Source: Paenochrobactrum gallinarii (GTDB taxonomy: Bacteria > Pseudomonadota > Alphaproteobacteria > Rhizobiales > Rhizobiaceae). From it: a DNA stretch of 64,000 bases. A program made the translations under genes and the position numbers. Positions within the stretch are counted from its first letter, which is position 1, and each line of letters opens with the position of its first letter. Shown in pieces: positions 29,952 through 39,044 of the stretch. Under the pieces are notes generated by a model. That model was not told the origin of the DNA and made no database searches. It was given only the letters and a program-made list of their open reading frames with translations. Location of the stretch: positions 28,243 through 92,242 of the forward strand of contig NZ_JACIIU010000012.1 of NCBI RefSeq assembly GCF_014205685.1, read 5' to 3'.

Positions 29952-30752
29952 ATGCCTGAAATAACATTGCCAGAAACCGCACTTCCTGAAGCTTTCGGCG
30001 AGACAGAAGATGTTTTTCATCGCGGGCGTTTTCACCTCATCCAGCCAGCCTTAAAAGGTCACCGTTCCGGCGTGGATGCCATGATGCTGGCAGCCTCAGT
30101 GCCGGATGGCTTCATCGGGCGCGTTGCAGATCTGGGTGCGGGTGCGGGTGCGGCCGGTTTTGCCGTTGCGGCGCGCTGTGAACAAGCGCAGGTAACGCTG
30201 ATTGAACGCTCCGAACTGATGACGGAATTTGCACGCAAATCCATGGCCTTAGAGGTCAATTCCCAATTGGCACCGCGGCTGTCACTGTTAAATGCCGACG
30301 TGTCTTTGACCGGAAAGAAGCGTGAAGAAGCGGGTCTTATTAGTAATTATTTTGATTTTGCTATCATGAACCCGCCGTTTAATTCAGCAGCCGACCGCTC
30401 AACACCACACGCTCTTAAAGCTGAAGCCCATGTGATGCCGCCCGACATGTTTGAGGCGTGGATTAAAACGGCAGCAGCAATCGTAAAACCAACTGGTTCA
30501 GTGGCAATTATCGCCCGTCCTGCATCGATTTTTGCGATTCTCACCGCATTATCTTCACGCTTTGGTGCTATCCGCATTATCCCTGTCCACCCGCGCCCGC
30601 AAGCAGCTGCAATCCGCCTGATCGTGATTGGCGTGAAGGGCAGTAAGGCTCCGCTAAGTTTTGAGCCGGTGCTAAACTTGCACGAAAATACCGGTAATAG
30701 CTTCACAGAACGGGCTATTGCCATTAATAACGGTCTCACAAGTCTTTTTTGA
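29952..30752 (+). CDS. tRNA1(Val) (adenine37-N6)-methyltransferase-like protein
   Basis: 266 residues. The FHRGRFHLIQPALKGHRSGVDAMML opening is followed by the SAM loop VADLGAGAGAAGFAVA near 58-73. The NPPF motif at 140-143 marks N6-adenine methyltransferases. This is the TrmN6/YfiC group that makes m6A37 in tRNA1-Val. It follows DUF2007 by 3 bp and is succeeded by nhaA after 63 bp. Confidence 0.9.
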   Translation: MPEITLPETALPEAFGETEDVFHRGRFHLIQPALKGHRSGVDAMMLAASVPDGFIGRVADLGAGAGAAGFAVAARCEQAQVTLIERSELMTEFARKSMALEVNSQLAPRLSLLNADVSLTGKKREEAGLISNYFDFAIMNPPFNSAADRSTPHALKAEAHVMPPDMFEAWIKTAAAIVKPTGSVAIIARPASIFAILTALSSRFGAIRIIPVHPRPQAAAIRLIVIGVKGSKAPLSFEPVLNLHENTGNSFTERAIAINNGLTSLF

Positions 30753-30815
30753 CTGCTTTCTTCAAATGGCTTTTTGGCCATTCCATGCAAAAATAACCAA
30801 CAGGCACTCTGACTG

Positions 30816-31997
30816 ATGAATCAAAATTCCCAGCCCGTCCGCCCGACCTCCATCATGCGCCGTTTTCTCGATGCAGAATCCGCCGGTGGTATAACTTTGA
30901 TGGCCGCAGCTGCGCTTGCGCTGGTTGTTGCTAACTCACCTATTGCTACCAGCTATTTTGGCGGCCTTGCCACCAAGGTGGGGCCTTTAAGCGTGCTGGA
31001 ATGGATCAATGATCTGTTGATGGCCGTTTTCTTCCTGCTTGTTGGCTTGGAAATCAAACGCGAATTTGTCGACGGACAATTGGCAAGCTGGCCGAATCGT
31101 ATGCTACCGGGTCTGGCTGCTGCAGGCGGTGTTATTGTTCCGGCTCTGCTTTTTGCGTGGCTAAACTTTGATGATCCGGCCAAAGTGCGTGGCTGGGCGG
31201 TGCCTTCCGCCACCGATATTGCCTTTGCGCTTGGTGTTTTATCGCTGCTTGGCTCGCGCGTGCCAACCAGCCTGAAAGTGTTTTTAGCAACGCTTGCGAT
31301 CCTTGATGATCTTGCAGCCGTTGCAATCATCGCTGTCTTTTATACGGCTGAAATCTCGCTGCCATTTTTGGGCGCGGCAGCCGGTGCTGCAATCGTGCTT
31401 TTTGCTATGAACCGCATGGGCGTGATGAAGATCCTGCCCTATCTGGTTGTAGGTGCTGCTTTGTGGTTCTTCGTGCTGAATTCCGGCGTACATGCAACCG
31501 TTGCAGGTGTTATTACCGCTTTGTCGATTCCGTTGAAGCCGGCACCGGGCAGCCCTGACAATATGTCATCGCCATTGCATATTCTGGAACATGCGCTGGC
31601 AAAGCCTGTTGCCTTCCTGATTGTGCCGATTTTTGGTTTTGCCAATGCGGGTATTTCCTTCACCGGCATCAATATGGATGTGGTCACCGACAGCCTGACA
31701 CTCGGCATTGCCGGTGGCTTGTTCATCGGTAAGCAGATCGGTGTTTTTGGTGCGGCATGGCTTGCCATCAAACTGGGTCTTGCACAAAAGCCGATGGGTG
31801 CCACATGGCTGCAGCTTTATGGCGTTGGCATTCTTTGCGGTATTGGTTTCACCATGAGTATCTTTATCGGCTTGCTGTCCTTCCCATCCGAGCTGATGCA
31901 GACAGAAACCAAACTCGGCGTTCTGATGGGCTCCGGCCCCTCCGCAGTGATCGGTTATCTGCTCCTGCGTGTTGCTCCAACTAAAACGCGCATTTAA
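30816..31997 (+). CDS. nhaA: Na+/H+ antiporter NhaA
   Basis: 393 residues with 12 predicted membrane helices. The ion-binding pair is D164-D165 in [15 protein letters not shown], with D134 in [16 protein letters not shown] before it. The [13 protein letters not shown] loop is also diagnostic. It exports Na+ in exchange for protons for pH and salt homeostasis. It sits between the methyltransferase and S49 protease genes and has its own terminator, so it is a self-contained unit. Confidence 0.96.
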   Translation: MNQNSQPVRPTSIMRRFLDAESAGGITLMAAAALALVVANSPIATSYFGGLATKVGPLSVLEWINDLLMAVFFLLVGLEIKREFVDGQLASWPNRMLPGLAAAGGVIVPALLFAWLNFDDPAKVRGWAVPSATDIAFALGVLSLLGSRVPTSLKVFLATLAILDDLAAVAIIAVFYTAEISLPFLGAAAGAAIVLFAMNRMGVMKILPYLVVGAALWFFVLNSGVHATVAGVITALSIPLKPAPGSPDNMSSPLHILEHALAKPVAFLIVPIFGFANAGISFTGINMDVVTDSLTLGIAGGLFIGKQIGVFGAAWLAIKLGLAQKPMGATWLQLYGVGILCGIGFTMSIFIGLLSFPSELMQTETKLGVLMGSGPSAVIGYLLLRVAPTKTRI

Positions 31998-32010
31998 ACA
32001 AAAAACAGAT

Positions 32011-32050
32011 AAAAAACGCCCGATCAGTCCTCTGATCGGGCGTTTTTCTT
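32011..32050 (+). terminator. Terminator after nhaA
   Basis: A perfect 16-bp stem AAAAACGCCCGATCAG/CTGATCGGGCGTTTTT with a 4-base loop and T-rich tail. It also argues against the upstream start of the S49 gene, which would have to be read through this hairpin. Confidence 0.92.
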
Positions 32051-32085
32051 TGCGTTTTCAAATTTGCTTCCTAAATAAGCATTTA

Positions 32086-33006
32086 ATGAAGACAATGAAT
32101 AGAAAACATACTGCCCTTCAGACTACGGAGCCACTCACTTTGGTTAAGTTTCTTGCCCGACTCATGCCACGTCGTTTTCGCTCAACGAGCGTTGAAATTC
32201 CGGTTGTGCGGCTGCATGGCGCCATTATGAGCGGCGGCAACAGTCTGCGTCCGAGCCTTTCATTGGAAGGTGTAGCGGCCGAACTTCAAAAAGCCTTTAG
32301 CGACAAACAAGCCCCCGCTGTGGCCATCACCATCAATTCACCGGGCGGCTCGCCTGTGCAGTCACGCTTTATCTATCAGCGCATCCGTGCACTGGCTGAG
32401 GAAAAGAAGAAAAAAGTCTTTGTCTTTGTTGAAGATGTAGCTGCATCAGGCGGCTATATGATCGCACTTGCAGGCGATGAAATCATTGCTGATCCATCTT
32501 CCATTGTCGGCTCCATTGGTGTCGTTTCTTCCTCATTCGGCTTTACTGAACTGATCAAGAAAATCGGTGTCGAACGCCGCGTTTATACCGCTGGCCAAAA
32601 CAAAGTTTCGCTTGATCCGTTTTTGCCGGAAAAAGAAGCAGATATCGAACGCCTGAAAGCACTGCAACTGGAAGTGCATAAGACTTTCATTGATATGGTG
32701 CTGGAGCGTCGCGGCACAAAATTAAGTGATGACCCTGATCTTTTCAGCGGTCTGTTCTGGACAGGCATCAAGGGTAAGGAACTTGGTCTTGTAGACAGTC
32801 TGGGCGATATTCGCAGCCATTTGATGAAACATTATGGCTCCAAAACCAAACTAAACCTCATTCAGCCACAGCGCGGATTTTTAGGCAAAAAACTCCCCTC
32901 CATAGGCTTCAGCACAGATGCGATGGCGCAAGTGGCGATGCAAACCGGTGATGCCATGCTTTCCAAATTAGAAGAAAAAGCGCTCTGGTCCCGCTATGGC
33001 CTTTGA
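32086..33006 (+). CDS. S49 family (SppA-type) serine peptidase
   Basis: 306 residues, the short SppA form. NSPGG at 84-88 forms the oxyanion region, and the catalytic serine S121 is in EDVAASGGYMIALAGDE. A lysine near 173 (AGQNKVSLDPF) is the likely dyad partner. These membrane-associated proteases degrade signal peptides; this one has no clear N-terminal helix. The start at 32086 is after the nhaA terminator. A second ATG three codons later is possible; no strong ribosome binding site is visible. Confidence 0.9.
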   Translation: MKTMNRKHTALQTTEPLTLVKFLARLMPRRFRSTSVEIPVVRLHGAIMSGGNSLRPSLSLEGVAAELQKAFSDKQAPAVAITINSPGGSPVQSRFIYQRIRALAEEKKKKVFVFVEDVAASGGYMIALAGDEIIADPSSIVGSIGVVSSSFGFTELIKKIGVERRVYTAGQNKVSLDPFLPEKEADIERLKALQLEVHKTFIDMVLERRGTKLSDDPDLFSGLFWTGIKGKELGLVDSLGDIRSHLMKHYGSKTKLNLIQPQRGFLGKKLPSIGFSTDAMAQVAMQTGDAMLSKLEEKALWSRYGL

Positions 33007-33119
33007 AGCGTGAACTGAATAAAAGCATTGCAACGCTTTATCTCTGCATTATGATAGATATATCCAGCTGGATAAGTGCAGAGCCCCCACAAGCACGACG
33101 GTTTAAGGACGAATGAACC

Positions 33120-33305
33120 ATGCCCCAGATACTCTTTCTTCTGCTGATTGCAGCCGCTGCATGGTATGTTTACCGCTCTTTCAAACGTGAAGCGGTGCGG
33201 GTTTCCAAGAAAGTCCGCCGTGAGGAAAAAGAAGCGCAAAACCGCGCCCACGGCACCTTGGAGCAAGATCCTGAAACCGGCGAATATCGCGTCCGCAAGG
33301 ATTAA
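33120..33305 (+). CDS. Small single-span membrane protein
   Basis: 61 residues. An N-terminal hydrophobic helix (about 4-18, ILFLLLIAAAAWYVY) is followed by a strongly charged Arg/Lys/Glu tail that looks helical or coiled. A conserved-looking end reads LEQDPETGEYRVRKD. It sits 9 bp before ispE in the same direction. Similar tiny proteins accompany S49 protease genes in Rhizobiales; function is unknown. Confidence 0.7.
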   Translation: MPQILFLLLIAAAAWYVYRSFKREAVRVSKKVRREEKEAQNRAHGTLEQDPETGEYRVRKD

Positions 33306-33314
33306 ACTGTTTTC

Positions 33315-34220
33315 ATGTCTATCAGTGTTTCCGCTAGTGATGGCGCGACGATTTCCCGTCTGGCGCCGGTAAAAATCAATCTTGCGCTGCATGTTACCGG
33401 CCAACGCGCCAATGGTTATCATGAGTTGGAAATGATTGTCGCTTTTGGCGATTTCGGCGATCACATCAGTGTCACACCTGCTCTGCACGATGACTTTACC
33501 GTTAGCGGTTATTATGCGCCTTTTATCCCGCTTAATAATGACAATCTGGTGCTGAAAGCGCGTGACCTGCTACGCACACAGACCCCATCAAAATGCCCCC
33601 CGGTTCATATTCATCTGGAAAAGAAACTGCCGATTGCAGCCGGTATTGGCGGCGGCTCAACCGATGCCGCAGCGGCCCTCACAGCGCTCAATGAGCTTTG
33701 GCAGCTTGATCTGCCTTATGAAGCGCTGTTGGAACTCGGCTTACATCTGGGTGCCGATGTGCCAATGTGTTTGCACAGCCAGCAAAACGGCGCCCCACTT
33801 CTGGTGCGAGGCATTGGTGAAGACCTGTCACCGCTCGTTGAGTTTCCGGCTCTGCATATTTTGCTGATTAATGACGGCACGGCACTTGCCACCCCAACCA
33901 TTTTTAAAGCACTGAATAAGCGCGATAATCCGTCATTGATTGCTCCCAATGCTTTTCAAAGCATTGATGAGGTTTGTGCCTATTTGCGCAAGACCCGCAA
34001 TGATTTATTCAGGCCTGCGGAAACACTGGCACCACAATTGCAATCCCGCTTAGATGAGCTGGCAGCATCGGGTGCTGATTTTGTCCAGATGTCCGGCTCA
34101 GGCGCCACATGTTTTGCGATTTTTTCCTCCTGCGAAAACATGTTGCAAGCAAAACAGCAAATTCGCCAAGCCCATCCTGATTGGTTTGTGGTCACCACCC
34201 AAACCTATGGCAATCATTAA
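33315..34220 (+). CDS. ispE: 4-diphosphocytidyl-2-C-methyl-D-erythritol kinase
   Basis: 301 residues, a GHMP kinase of the MEP isoprenoid pathway. APVKINLALHVTGQRANGYHE (substrate and Lys) lies near 17-37. The ATP-binding glycine loop LPIAAGIGGGSTDAAAAL is near 107-124, and MSGSGATCF near 259-267. The start is the ATG 9 bp after the preceding stop. With dxs (3.3 kb) it is one of two MEP pathway genes here. It is followed by moaB 12 bp later. Confidence 0.95.
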   Translation: MSISVSASDGATISRLAPVKINLALHVTGQRANGYHELEMIVAFGDFGDHISVTPALHDDFTVSGYYAPFIPLNNDNLVLKARDLLRTQTPSKCPPVHIHLEKKLPIAAGIGGGSTDAAAALTALNELWQLDLPYEALLELGLHLGADVPMCLHSQQNGAPLLVRGIGEDLSPLVEFPALHILLINDGTALATPTIFKALNKRDNPSLIAPNAFQSIDEVCAYLRKTRNDLFRPAETLAPQLQSRLDELAASGADFVQMSGSGATCFAIFSSCENMLQAKQQIRQAHPDWFVVTTQTYGNH

Positions 34221-34232
34221 AGGAGCTATGCC

Positions 34233-34769
34233 ATGGCCAATGAACGCAGTTTTATTCCGGTCGGCATCGCAGTTCTGACCGTCTCCGACACGCGTTCACC
34301 GGCCGATGACAAGTCCGGCGATACATTGCAACAAAGGCTAAGCGATGCAGGGCACAAACTCGTTGAACGCGCCATCGTACCGGATGATATCGAAGCCATC
34401 CGCAACATTGTAACTAAATGGTCGCAACAGGCCGATATCGATGTGATTATCACCACCGGCGGCACAGGTTTTACCGGTCGCGATGTCACCCCGGAAGCGC
34501 TTGAACCTTTATTTGAAAAACGGATGGATGGTTTCTCCACCATTTTTCATCGAATCTCTTATGAGAAAATCGGCACCTCGACCATTCAGTCACGCGCACT
34601 CGGCGGCCTGTTAAACCAGACATTTGTCTTTGCCCTGCCAGGATCAAGCGGTGCCTGTCGTGATGCATGGGACAATATTCTGCAATATCAGCTTGATTAC
34701 CGCCACATGCCCTGCAATTTCGTCGAGATCATGCCTCGGCTTGACGAGCATCTGCGCCGCAAAAAATAA
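34233..34769 (+). CDS. moaB: Molybdenum cofactor biosynthesis protein MoaB
   Basis: 178 residues of the MogA/MoaB fold. AVLTVSDTRSPADDKSGD opens the domain, with VIITTGGTGFTGRDVTPEAL in the middle and FALPGSSGACRDAWDNIL near the end. Family members bind or adenylylate molybdopterin. AGGAG lies 8 bases before the ATG. It is co-directional with and 12 bp after ispE. No other molybdenum genes are in the window. Confidence 0.93.
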   Translation: MANERSFIPVGIAVLTVSDTRSPADDKSGDTLQQRLSDAGHKLVERAIVPDDIEAIRNIVTKWSQQADIDVIITTGGTGFTGRDVTPEALEPLFEKRMDGFSTIFHRISYEKIGTSTIQSRALGGLLNQTFVFALPGSSGACRDAWDNILQYQLDYRHMPCNFVEIMPRLDEHLRRKK

Positions 34770-34780
34770 CCACAGATATT

Positions 34781-34795
34781 GTTCTTGTAATGTTC
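34781..34795. promoter_or_regulatory. Candidate LexA (SOS) box
   Basis: GTTC-TTGTAAT-GTTC matches the alphaproteobacterial LexA operator GTTC-N7-GTTC exactly. It lies about 120 bp before the radical SAM gene. A second GTTC at 34803 and a GTTCT/AGAAC inverted repeat follow, so the region is rich in half-sites. Binding is inferred, not shown. Confidence 0.5.
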
Positions 34796-34913
34796 TGATT
34801 TCCGTTCTATATATAAAAGAACAGACGGAGTACAGATTCTAAGATCTTGCCCGTAACTATCAAATAATCAGGAAACGCCCTCAGGGCGGCACTTTTCCGC
34901 GAAGGAGAAGACG

Positions 34914-36068
34914 ATGGATGCTATCCAGCAGGCAGATACAGCAGCTTTTGGCAGCGGGCGCACCGAACATGCCAATGCGATCATCGCCGAAAACGGCTTA
35001 CGGGTTGACCAATCCAGAAGACGCGGACGTGCTGCCGGCATCAATCCGTCCGGTCGCTTCGAACAATTTTCGCGTGATGATTTTGATGACGGCTGGCAAA
35101 GCTTTGAAGAGCTTGAGCCCTTTAAAACTGAAGTGCAGGTTGAGAAGCCGCGCAGCATCATCACCCGCAATGATTCGCCTGATCTTGGCTTTGACCGCTC
35201 CATTAACCCCTATCGTGGTTGCGAGCACGGTTGTATCTATTGTTTCGCTCGTCCGACCCATAGTTATATGGGGCTGTCGGCAGGTCTTGATTTTGAGGCC
35301 AAACTCTTTGCCAAACCGGATGCACCGCATCTGTTACAGCGTGAATTGTCCAAATCCGGTTATATTCCCCGCACTATTGCCATTGGCAGCAACACCGACC
35401 CTTACCAACCGGTAGAGAAAAAATGGCGTATCATGCGTGGCCTTCTCGAAGTGCTGGAAGATGTACAACATCCAGTTGCCATCATCACAAAGTCCGGCTT
35501 GATTACGCGTGACATCGACATTTTAAGCCGTATGGCGGAAAAAGGCTTGGTCAAGGTCGCTCTCTCCGTCACCACTATGGATGCCAAATTATCCCGTACA
35601 ATGGAGCCACGCGCTGCAACGCCAACATTGCGCCTGCAAACCATGCGGGAACTTTCACAAGCTGGCATTCCTGTATCTGCAATGCTGGGGCCTGTCATTC
35701 CCGGTATTAATGATCATGAGATCGAGCGTATTCTGGATGCAGCTGCCGCCGCAGGAGCTGAAGAAGCCGGTTATGTTCTGCTGCGTCTCCCGCTGGAAGT
35801 TGCACCCTTATTTAAAGAATGGTTATTGCGCAATTATCCTGACAAATATCGCCATGTGTTGTCGCTTTTACGCTCCATGCGTGGTGGCAAGGATTATGAT
35901 GCGGAATGGGGCAAGCGCATGCGCGGTGAAGGCCCATATGCCTGGCAGATCGGCAGACGTTTTGAAATTGCCGCCAAGAAACTTGGCCTCAATACGACTA
36001 AGAAGCGATTACGCACCGACCTGTTCAGTCCAAGGCAAGAAGGCGGCACGCAACTTTCATTGTTTTAA
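34914..36068 (+). CDS. PA0069-family radical SAM protein
   Basis: 384 residues. The radical SAM cluster motif CEHGCIYCFARPTH (CxxxCxxC) is near residues 103-116, following SINPYRGC. The next strand IAIGSNTDPYQPVEK and KSGLITRDIDIL belong to the partial TIM barrel, and the protein ends with a basic tail (SLF). These proteins resemble spore photoproduct lyase and are often called SPL-like or DNA-repair photolyase; the true substrate is unknown. AAGGAG sits 6 bases before the ATG. A possible LexA box upstream would fit a damage-response role. Confidence 0.92.
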   Translation: MDAIQQADTAAFGSGRTEHANAIIAENGLRVDQSRRRGRAAGINPSGRFEQFSRDDFDDGWQSFEELEPFKTEVQVEKPRSIITRNDSPDLGFDRSINPYRGCEHGCIYCFARPTHSYMGLSAGLDFEAKLFAKPDAPHLLQRELSKSGYIPRTIAIGSNTDPYQPVEKKWRIMRGLLEVLEDVQHPVAIITKSGLITRDIDILSRMAEKGLVKVALSVTTMDAKLSRTMEPRAATPTLRLQTMRELSQAGIPVSAMLGPVIPGINDHEIERILDAAAAAGAEEAGYVLLRLPLEVAPLFKEWLLRNYPDKYRHVLSLLRSMRGGKDYDAEWGKRMRGEGPYAWQIGRRFEIAAKKLGLNTTKKRLRTDLFSPRQEGGTQLSLF

Positions 36069-36106
36069 TGAGGCACTCTTCTATTCACGTGCCTGTGTGG
36101 GCAAGA

Positions 36107-36146
36107 AGAGCATTTCCGTTGTTTAATTTTAACGGTTCAATGCTCT
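36107..36146. repeat. AGAGCAT-type hairpin before rnhB
   Basis: The arms AGAGCATT and AATGCTCT enclose CCGTT/AACGG with a T-rich loop. It ends 10 bp before the rnhB ATG, covering the place where a ribosome binding site would be. Confidence 0.6.
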
Positions 36147-36156
36147 AATCTCGCGC

Positions 36157-36819
36157 ATGGCTCGTAAAATTAGTGATTCTTCATCCGCCCTTCCCCTAAT
36201 CTATACGCCCGATTTCTCGCATGAGAAGCGGCTCTATCAAGATGGTTGCCAATTTGTAGCAGGCATTGATGAGGCAGGTCGTGGACCGCTGGCAGGGCCG
36301 GTCGTGGCAGCAGCCGTTGTGCTGGATCCGGATAATTTACCTGAAGGTCTGGACGATTCCAAACGTCTGACCGCCGCAAAGCGCGTCAAGCTCTACGATC
36401 TGATTTTAACGCAGGCTCTGGCCGTCTCTGCCGTCAGCCTGTCGGCTGATGAAATTGATAACAGCAATATCCGTAAAGCCGCTCTCACCGCTATGCAGCG
36501 TGCTGTGGCAGCGTCAGCAGTTAAAATAGATTACGCGCTTGTTGACGGGCGCGATGTGCCCCCTCACCTGACATGCAATGCTGAAGCACTGATTAAAGGC
36601 GATCAGCGTTCCATATCAATTGCAGCCGCATCTATTGTTGCCAAGGTTACCCGTGACCGCATGATGGAACTTGCAGGCAAACATCATCCTGAATATGGTT
36701 TTGAAGGCCACGCCGGCTATGGCACTGCGAAACACCGTGAGGCGATTGAAACAACAGGGCCCGTTCCCGGCCTTCATCGTTATACATTCGCCCCGATTAA
36801 AGGCCGCTTCATCCGCTAG
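36157..36819 (+). CDS. rnhB: Ribonuclease HII
   Basis: 220 residues. The first active-site motif [15 protein letters not shown] gives D38 and E39. [10 protein letters not shown] near 126-135 gives another acidic ligand, and [13 protein letters not shown] near 160-172 gives a fourth. It cleaves RNA in RNA-DNA hybrids and at single ribonucleotides. No Shine-Dalgarno is visible; an AGAGCAT hairpin ends 10 bp upstream. The DSKRL element confirms RNase HII rather than HIII. Confidence 0.94.
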   Translation: MARKISDSSSALPLIYTPDFSHEKRLYQDGCQFVAGIDEAGRGPLAGPVVAAAVVLDPDNLPEGLDDSKRLTAAKRVKLYDLILTQALAVSAVSLSADEIDNSNIRKAALTAMQRAVAASAVKIDYALVDGRDVPPHLTCNAEALIKGDQRSISIAAASIVAKVTRDRMMELAGKHHPEYGFEGHAGYGTAKHREAIETTGPVPGLHRYTFAPIKGRFIR

Positions 36820-37075
36820 AAAAGCACGCTCCTCAAGGTGGCTATCGTCTTTGCAGGCAAATCAGTTCGCCAAACTGGTTTCTGCTCCTCCCTTGACGGG
36901 ATAAAGTTATGGCAAAAAGTCTGTATGCGCTCATCGTAGATATGATGAAATGCGATTTGCTCTATATTAATTAAGCCTAAAGAGCATCTAACATGCCATA
37001 CAGCTCTGCCCAGCAGAGCCAATACTGTTGTTTAACTCATGACATAGACAATCAAATTTTGTAGCCAAAATTAAA

Positions 37076-37803
37076 GGGGCTAACATAAATAGTGAGTCTA
37101 TGGTTACTTGAGCCACAACTGCCGCAAAACTTTGATGAGCCTGGCAACAGGACGGTGATTGAAGCGCCGCTCAAATTCCTTGATGAACAGGTGAAAGTGC
37201 TGCTTAGGAATACCGTTATAACCGCACAGATAACGCTTGGCCTTCTTCCTGAAGTTCGCGACTCCGTTGATGTTATTGATGTCCTCGGCGAACAGTCCCG
37301 AGTGGTTAATCCGGACATGATGGAACTCGGAAACGTCCGGAACATCATAGGCAGCGAAACTATTGGTTTAGATGACGGAGTCCGGCCTCACCTTGTCCCT
37401 GATGGCTGGAAAAAGCGTGTCTGTGCGGATATTTGAGCTGATAACGACATGAACCTTGCGACCTCTCTTCAAGAGCCCGAAGAGAGGAACCTTGCACGCT
37501 GCACCACGCCCGAGTTTACCTTTTCTTCGCCCGCCAAAATAGCTTTCATCGACTTCGATATCGCCGCCCATCAAGCCCGTCACTGATGAAGCCAACTTCT
37601 CGAAAATCACTTCGCGCAACTTATGGAAGAACAGGATCGCCGTATTGCGATTAACACCCGTCAATTGGGCCGCGGAGCGAGCTGTGATACCTGCGCAAAA
37701 ATACTTCAAAAGCTCAGGTTGAATAGTTTTCCGGAGCCTGCTTCGCCGCCTTGCTCTCATCATCTGACAAGAATAGCCCTTCACAGCTATCTATGTCAGC
37801 CCC
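37076..37803. mobile_element. IS1595-family insertion sequence, decayed
   Basis: About 728 bp bounded by terminal inverted repeats GGGGCTRACATARATAG (left end 37076, right end 37803 read on the minus strand). The flanking 8 bases are AAATTAAA and AAATAAAA, one base from an identical target duplication. One transposase gene fills it on the minus strand and carries a nonsense codon. The right end lies 5 bp from the atp operon terminator. Confidence 0.85.
37104..37784 (-). pseudogene. IS1595-family transposase, nonsense mutation
   Basis: Read through one stop codon this gives 226 residues. GDIEVDESYFGGRRKGKLGRGAA holds the first catalytic Asp and the family tyrosine-glycine motif. It continues VPLFGLLKRGRKVHV and then reaches TAA (37368-37370) where relatives have the tyrosine of IYTD. 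Downstream, in the same frame, are TNSFAAYDVPDVSEFHH, NNINGVANFRKKAKR and HFHLFIKEFERRFN. The second catalytic Asp is read as Asn (TN instead of TD). So both a stop and a catalytic change inactivate it. The start is GTG at 37784 or an ATG at 37763. Confidence 0.85.
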
Positions 37804-37807
37804 AAAT

Positions 37808-37848
37808 AAAAAACGCCACCTCAATCAAGAGATGGCGTTTTAAAAATC
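37808..37848 (-). terminator. Terminator of the F0 ATP synthase genes
   Basis: The stem AAAACGCCA-c-CTC/GAG-a-TGGCGTTTT (one mismatch) with T-runs lies 17 bp past the atpF stop on the minus strand. The IS1595 copy sits directly beyond it. Confidence 0.8.
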
Positions 37849-37864
37849 AGACTGATGAAAACTC

Positions 37865-38344
37865 TTAGTTCAAACGGGATTTAACCTGTTCAAGCGAGTC
37901 TTTAAAGAATGTTGCAGAAGCTTTCGCATCAACCTTGTCGGCGACGATACGGGTTGCAGCAGCAACAGCCAGTTCAACAGCAGCAGTGCGAACTTCTTTA
38001 ATTGCTTCAGCTTCAGCGCTGGCAATTTTCTGTTCAGCAAGCTTGTTGCGACGAGCAACATATTCTTCTGTTTTCTGCTTGGCATCATCAACAATCGCAT
38101 TGGCTTCACGGCCGGCTGCAGCAACGATGTCGCTTGCTTCCTTTTCCGCTTCCTTGCGCTTGCGATGATACTCGGCCAACAGTGCCTGAGCTTCTTCGCG
38201 CAGTGTGCGTGCTTCGTCGAGTTCTTTAGAAATCTTTGCAGCGCGCTCATCCAAAGACTTGGCAACCATGCCAGGCACTTTAAGATAAACAACAATGCCT
38301 AGGAAAATTACGAGGCCGACGAGTGCCCAAAACGTAGCGTCCAT
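37865..38344 (-). CDS. atpF: F-type ATP synthase subunit b
   Basis: About 159 residues. One N-terminal membrane helix (about 5-23, FWALVGLVIFLGIVVYLKV) is followed by a long charged amphipathic helix rich in Ala/Glu/Lys that forms the peripheral stalk, including ASDIVAAAGREANAIV. It pairs with b'. AGGAG lies 6 bases before the second of two adjacent ATGs, so the start is placed there; the first ATG (38347) gives one extra Met. It is the last gene of the F0 group. Confidence 0.93.
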   Translation of the reverse strand: MDATFWALVGLVIFLGIVVYLKVPGMVAKSLDERAAKISKELDEARTLREEAQALLAEYHRKRKEAEKEASDIVAAAGREANAIVDDAKQKTEEYVARRNKLAEQKIASAEAEAIKEVRTAAVELAVAAATRIVADKVDAKASATFFKDSLEQVKSRLN

Positions 38345-38355
38345 CATCGTCTCCT

Positions 38356-38943
38356 TTAGGCGCTGACTGCTTTAACAGCAGCGGTAACAGTTGATTTATC
38401 AACCTTGGTACCGATCAGCTCGTCAATAATGTCAGCTGCAGTTTCTTCAGCAATCGAACCAACATCGCTCATGGCTTTCGCCTTGATTTCAGCAATGTTG
38501 TTTTCAGCTTTTTCAAGCTTTGCTTCCAAAGTTTTTTCTACAGCGCTACGCTCAGCTTCAGCTTCTGCCTTCGCTTTTTCGCGTGCTTCATTACCGATTG
38601 CTGCGGCTTTGGTACGGGCTTGAGACAGTTCTGTTTCATAAGCAACGATCGCATTGTCTGCGTCCTGCTTCAAACGTGCTGCCTGATCCAAATCCTGTGC
38701 GATACGATCGCGACGAGTTTCGATCACGCCACCAATACGCGGTACAACCACGCGGGACATGAACAGATAGAAAAGCCCAAACGTAATAGCGAGCCACAAG
38801 AGCTGCGATGCGTAATGGGTAGAATCGAACGGAGGAAACACGCCGCCCGTGCCGGATTCATGGGCAACACCGGTTTCGGTATGCACAGCTTCAACAGGCT
38901 GGGCTTCCGTTGCTGTTTGGGCAAACGCCGTGGACACGAACAT
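38356..38943 (-). CDS. F-type ATP synthase subunit b'
   Basis: 195 residues. A polar N-terminus of about 45 residues precedes the membrane helix (about 47-64, [18 protein letters not shown]). The conserved [23 protein letters not shown] and a long coiled-coil stalk follow. The presence of both b and b' genes is typical of alphaproteobacteria and photosynthetic lineages. It lies 11 bp from atpF and about 100 bp from atpE. Confidence 0.92.
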   Translation of the reverse strand: MFVSTAFAQTATEAQPVEAVHTETGVAHESGTGGVFPPFDSTHYASQLLWLAITFGLFYLFMSRVVVPRIGGVIETRRDRIAQDLDQAARLKQDADNAIVAYETELSQARTKAAAIGNEAREKAKAEAEAERSAVEKTLEAKLEKAENNIAEIKAKAMSDVGSIAEETAADIIDELIGTKVDKSTVTAAVKAVSA

Positions 38944-39044
38944 CCAATCTTCCTCTTCACTCAGGCGTCATATGCAACAGCCGACCGCGCATAATCCTTA
39001 AAATTTAAGAACAGCGCGGTCAGGCCATATTTGTTGCGTCGATC

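Noticed and set aside
30766..30784. Short inverted repeat AATGGC/GCCATT before nhaA
   Set aside because: Six base pairs with a T-rich loop are too weak to call a terminator or operator.
31969..32085. Upstream extension of the S49 peptidase gene
   Set aside because: It overlaps the nhaA end and runs through its perfect terminator hairpin; the downstream ATG at 32086 is the plausible start.
37092..37436. Plus-strand open frame of 114 codons in the IS region
   Set aside because: It is antisense to the IS1595 transposase, whose motifs are clear on the minus strand.
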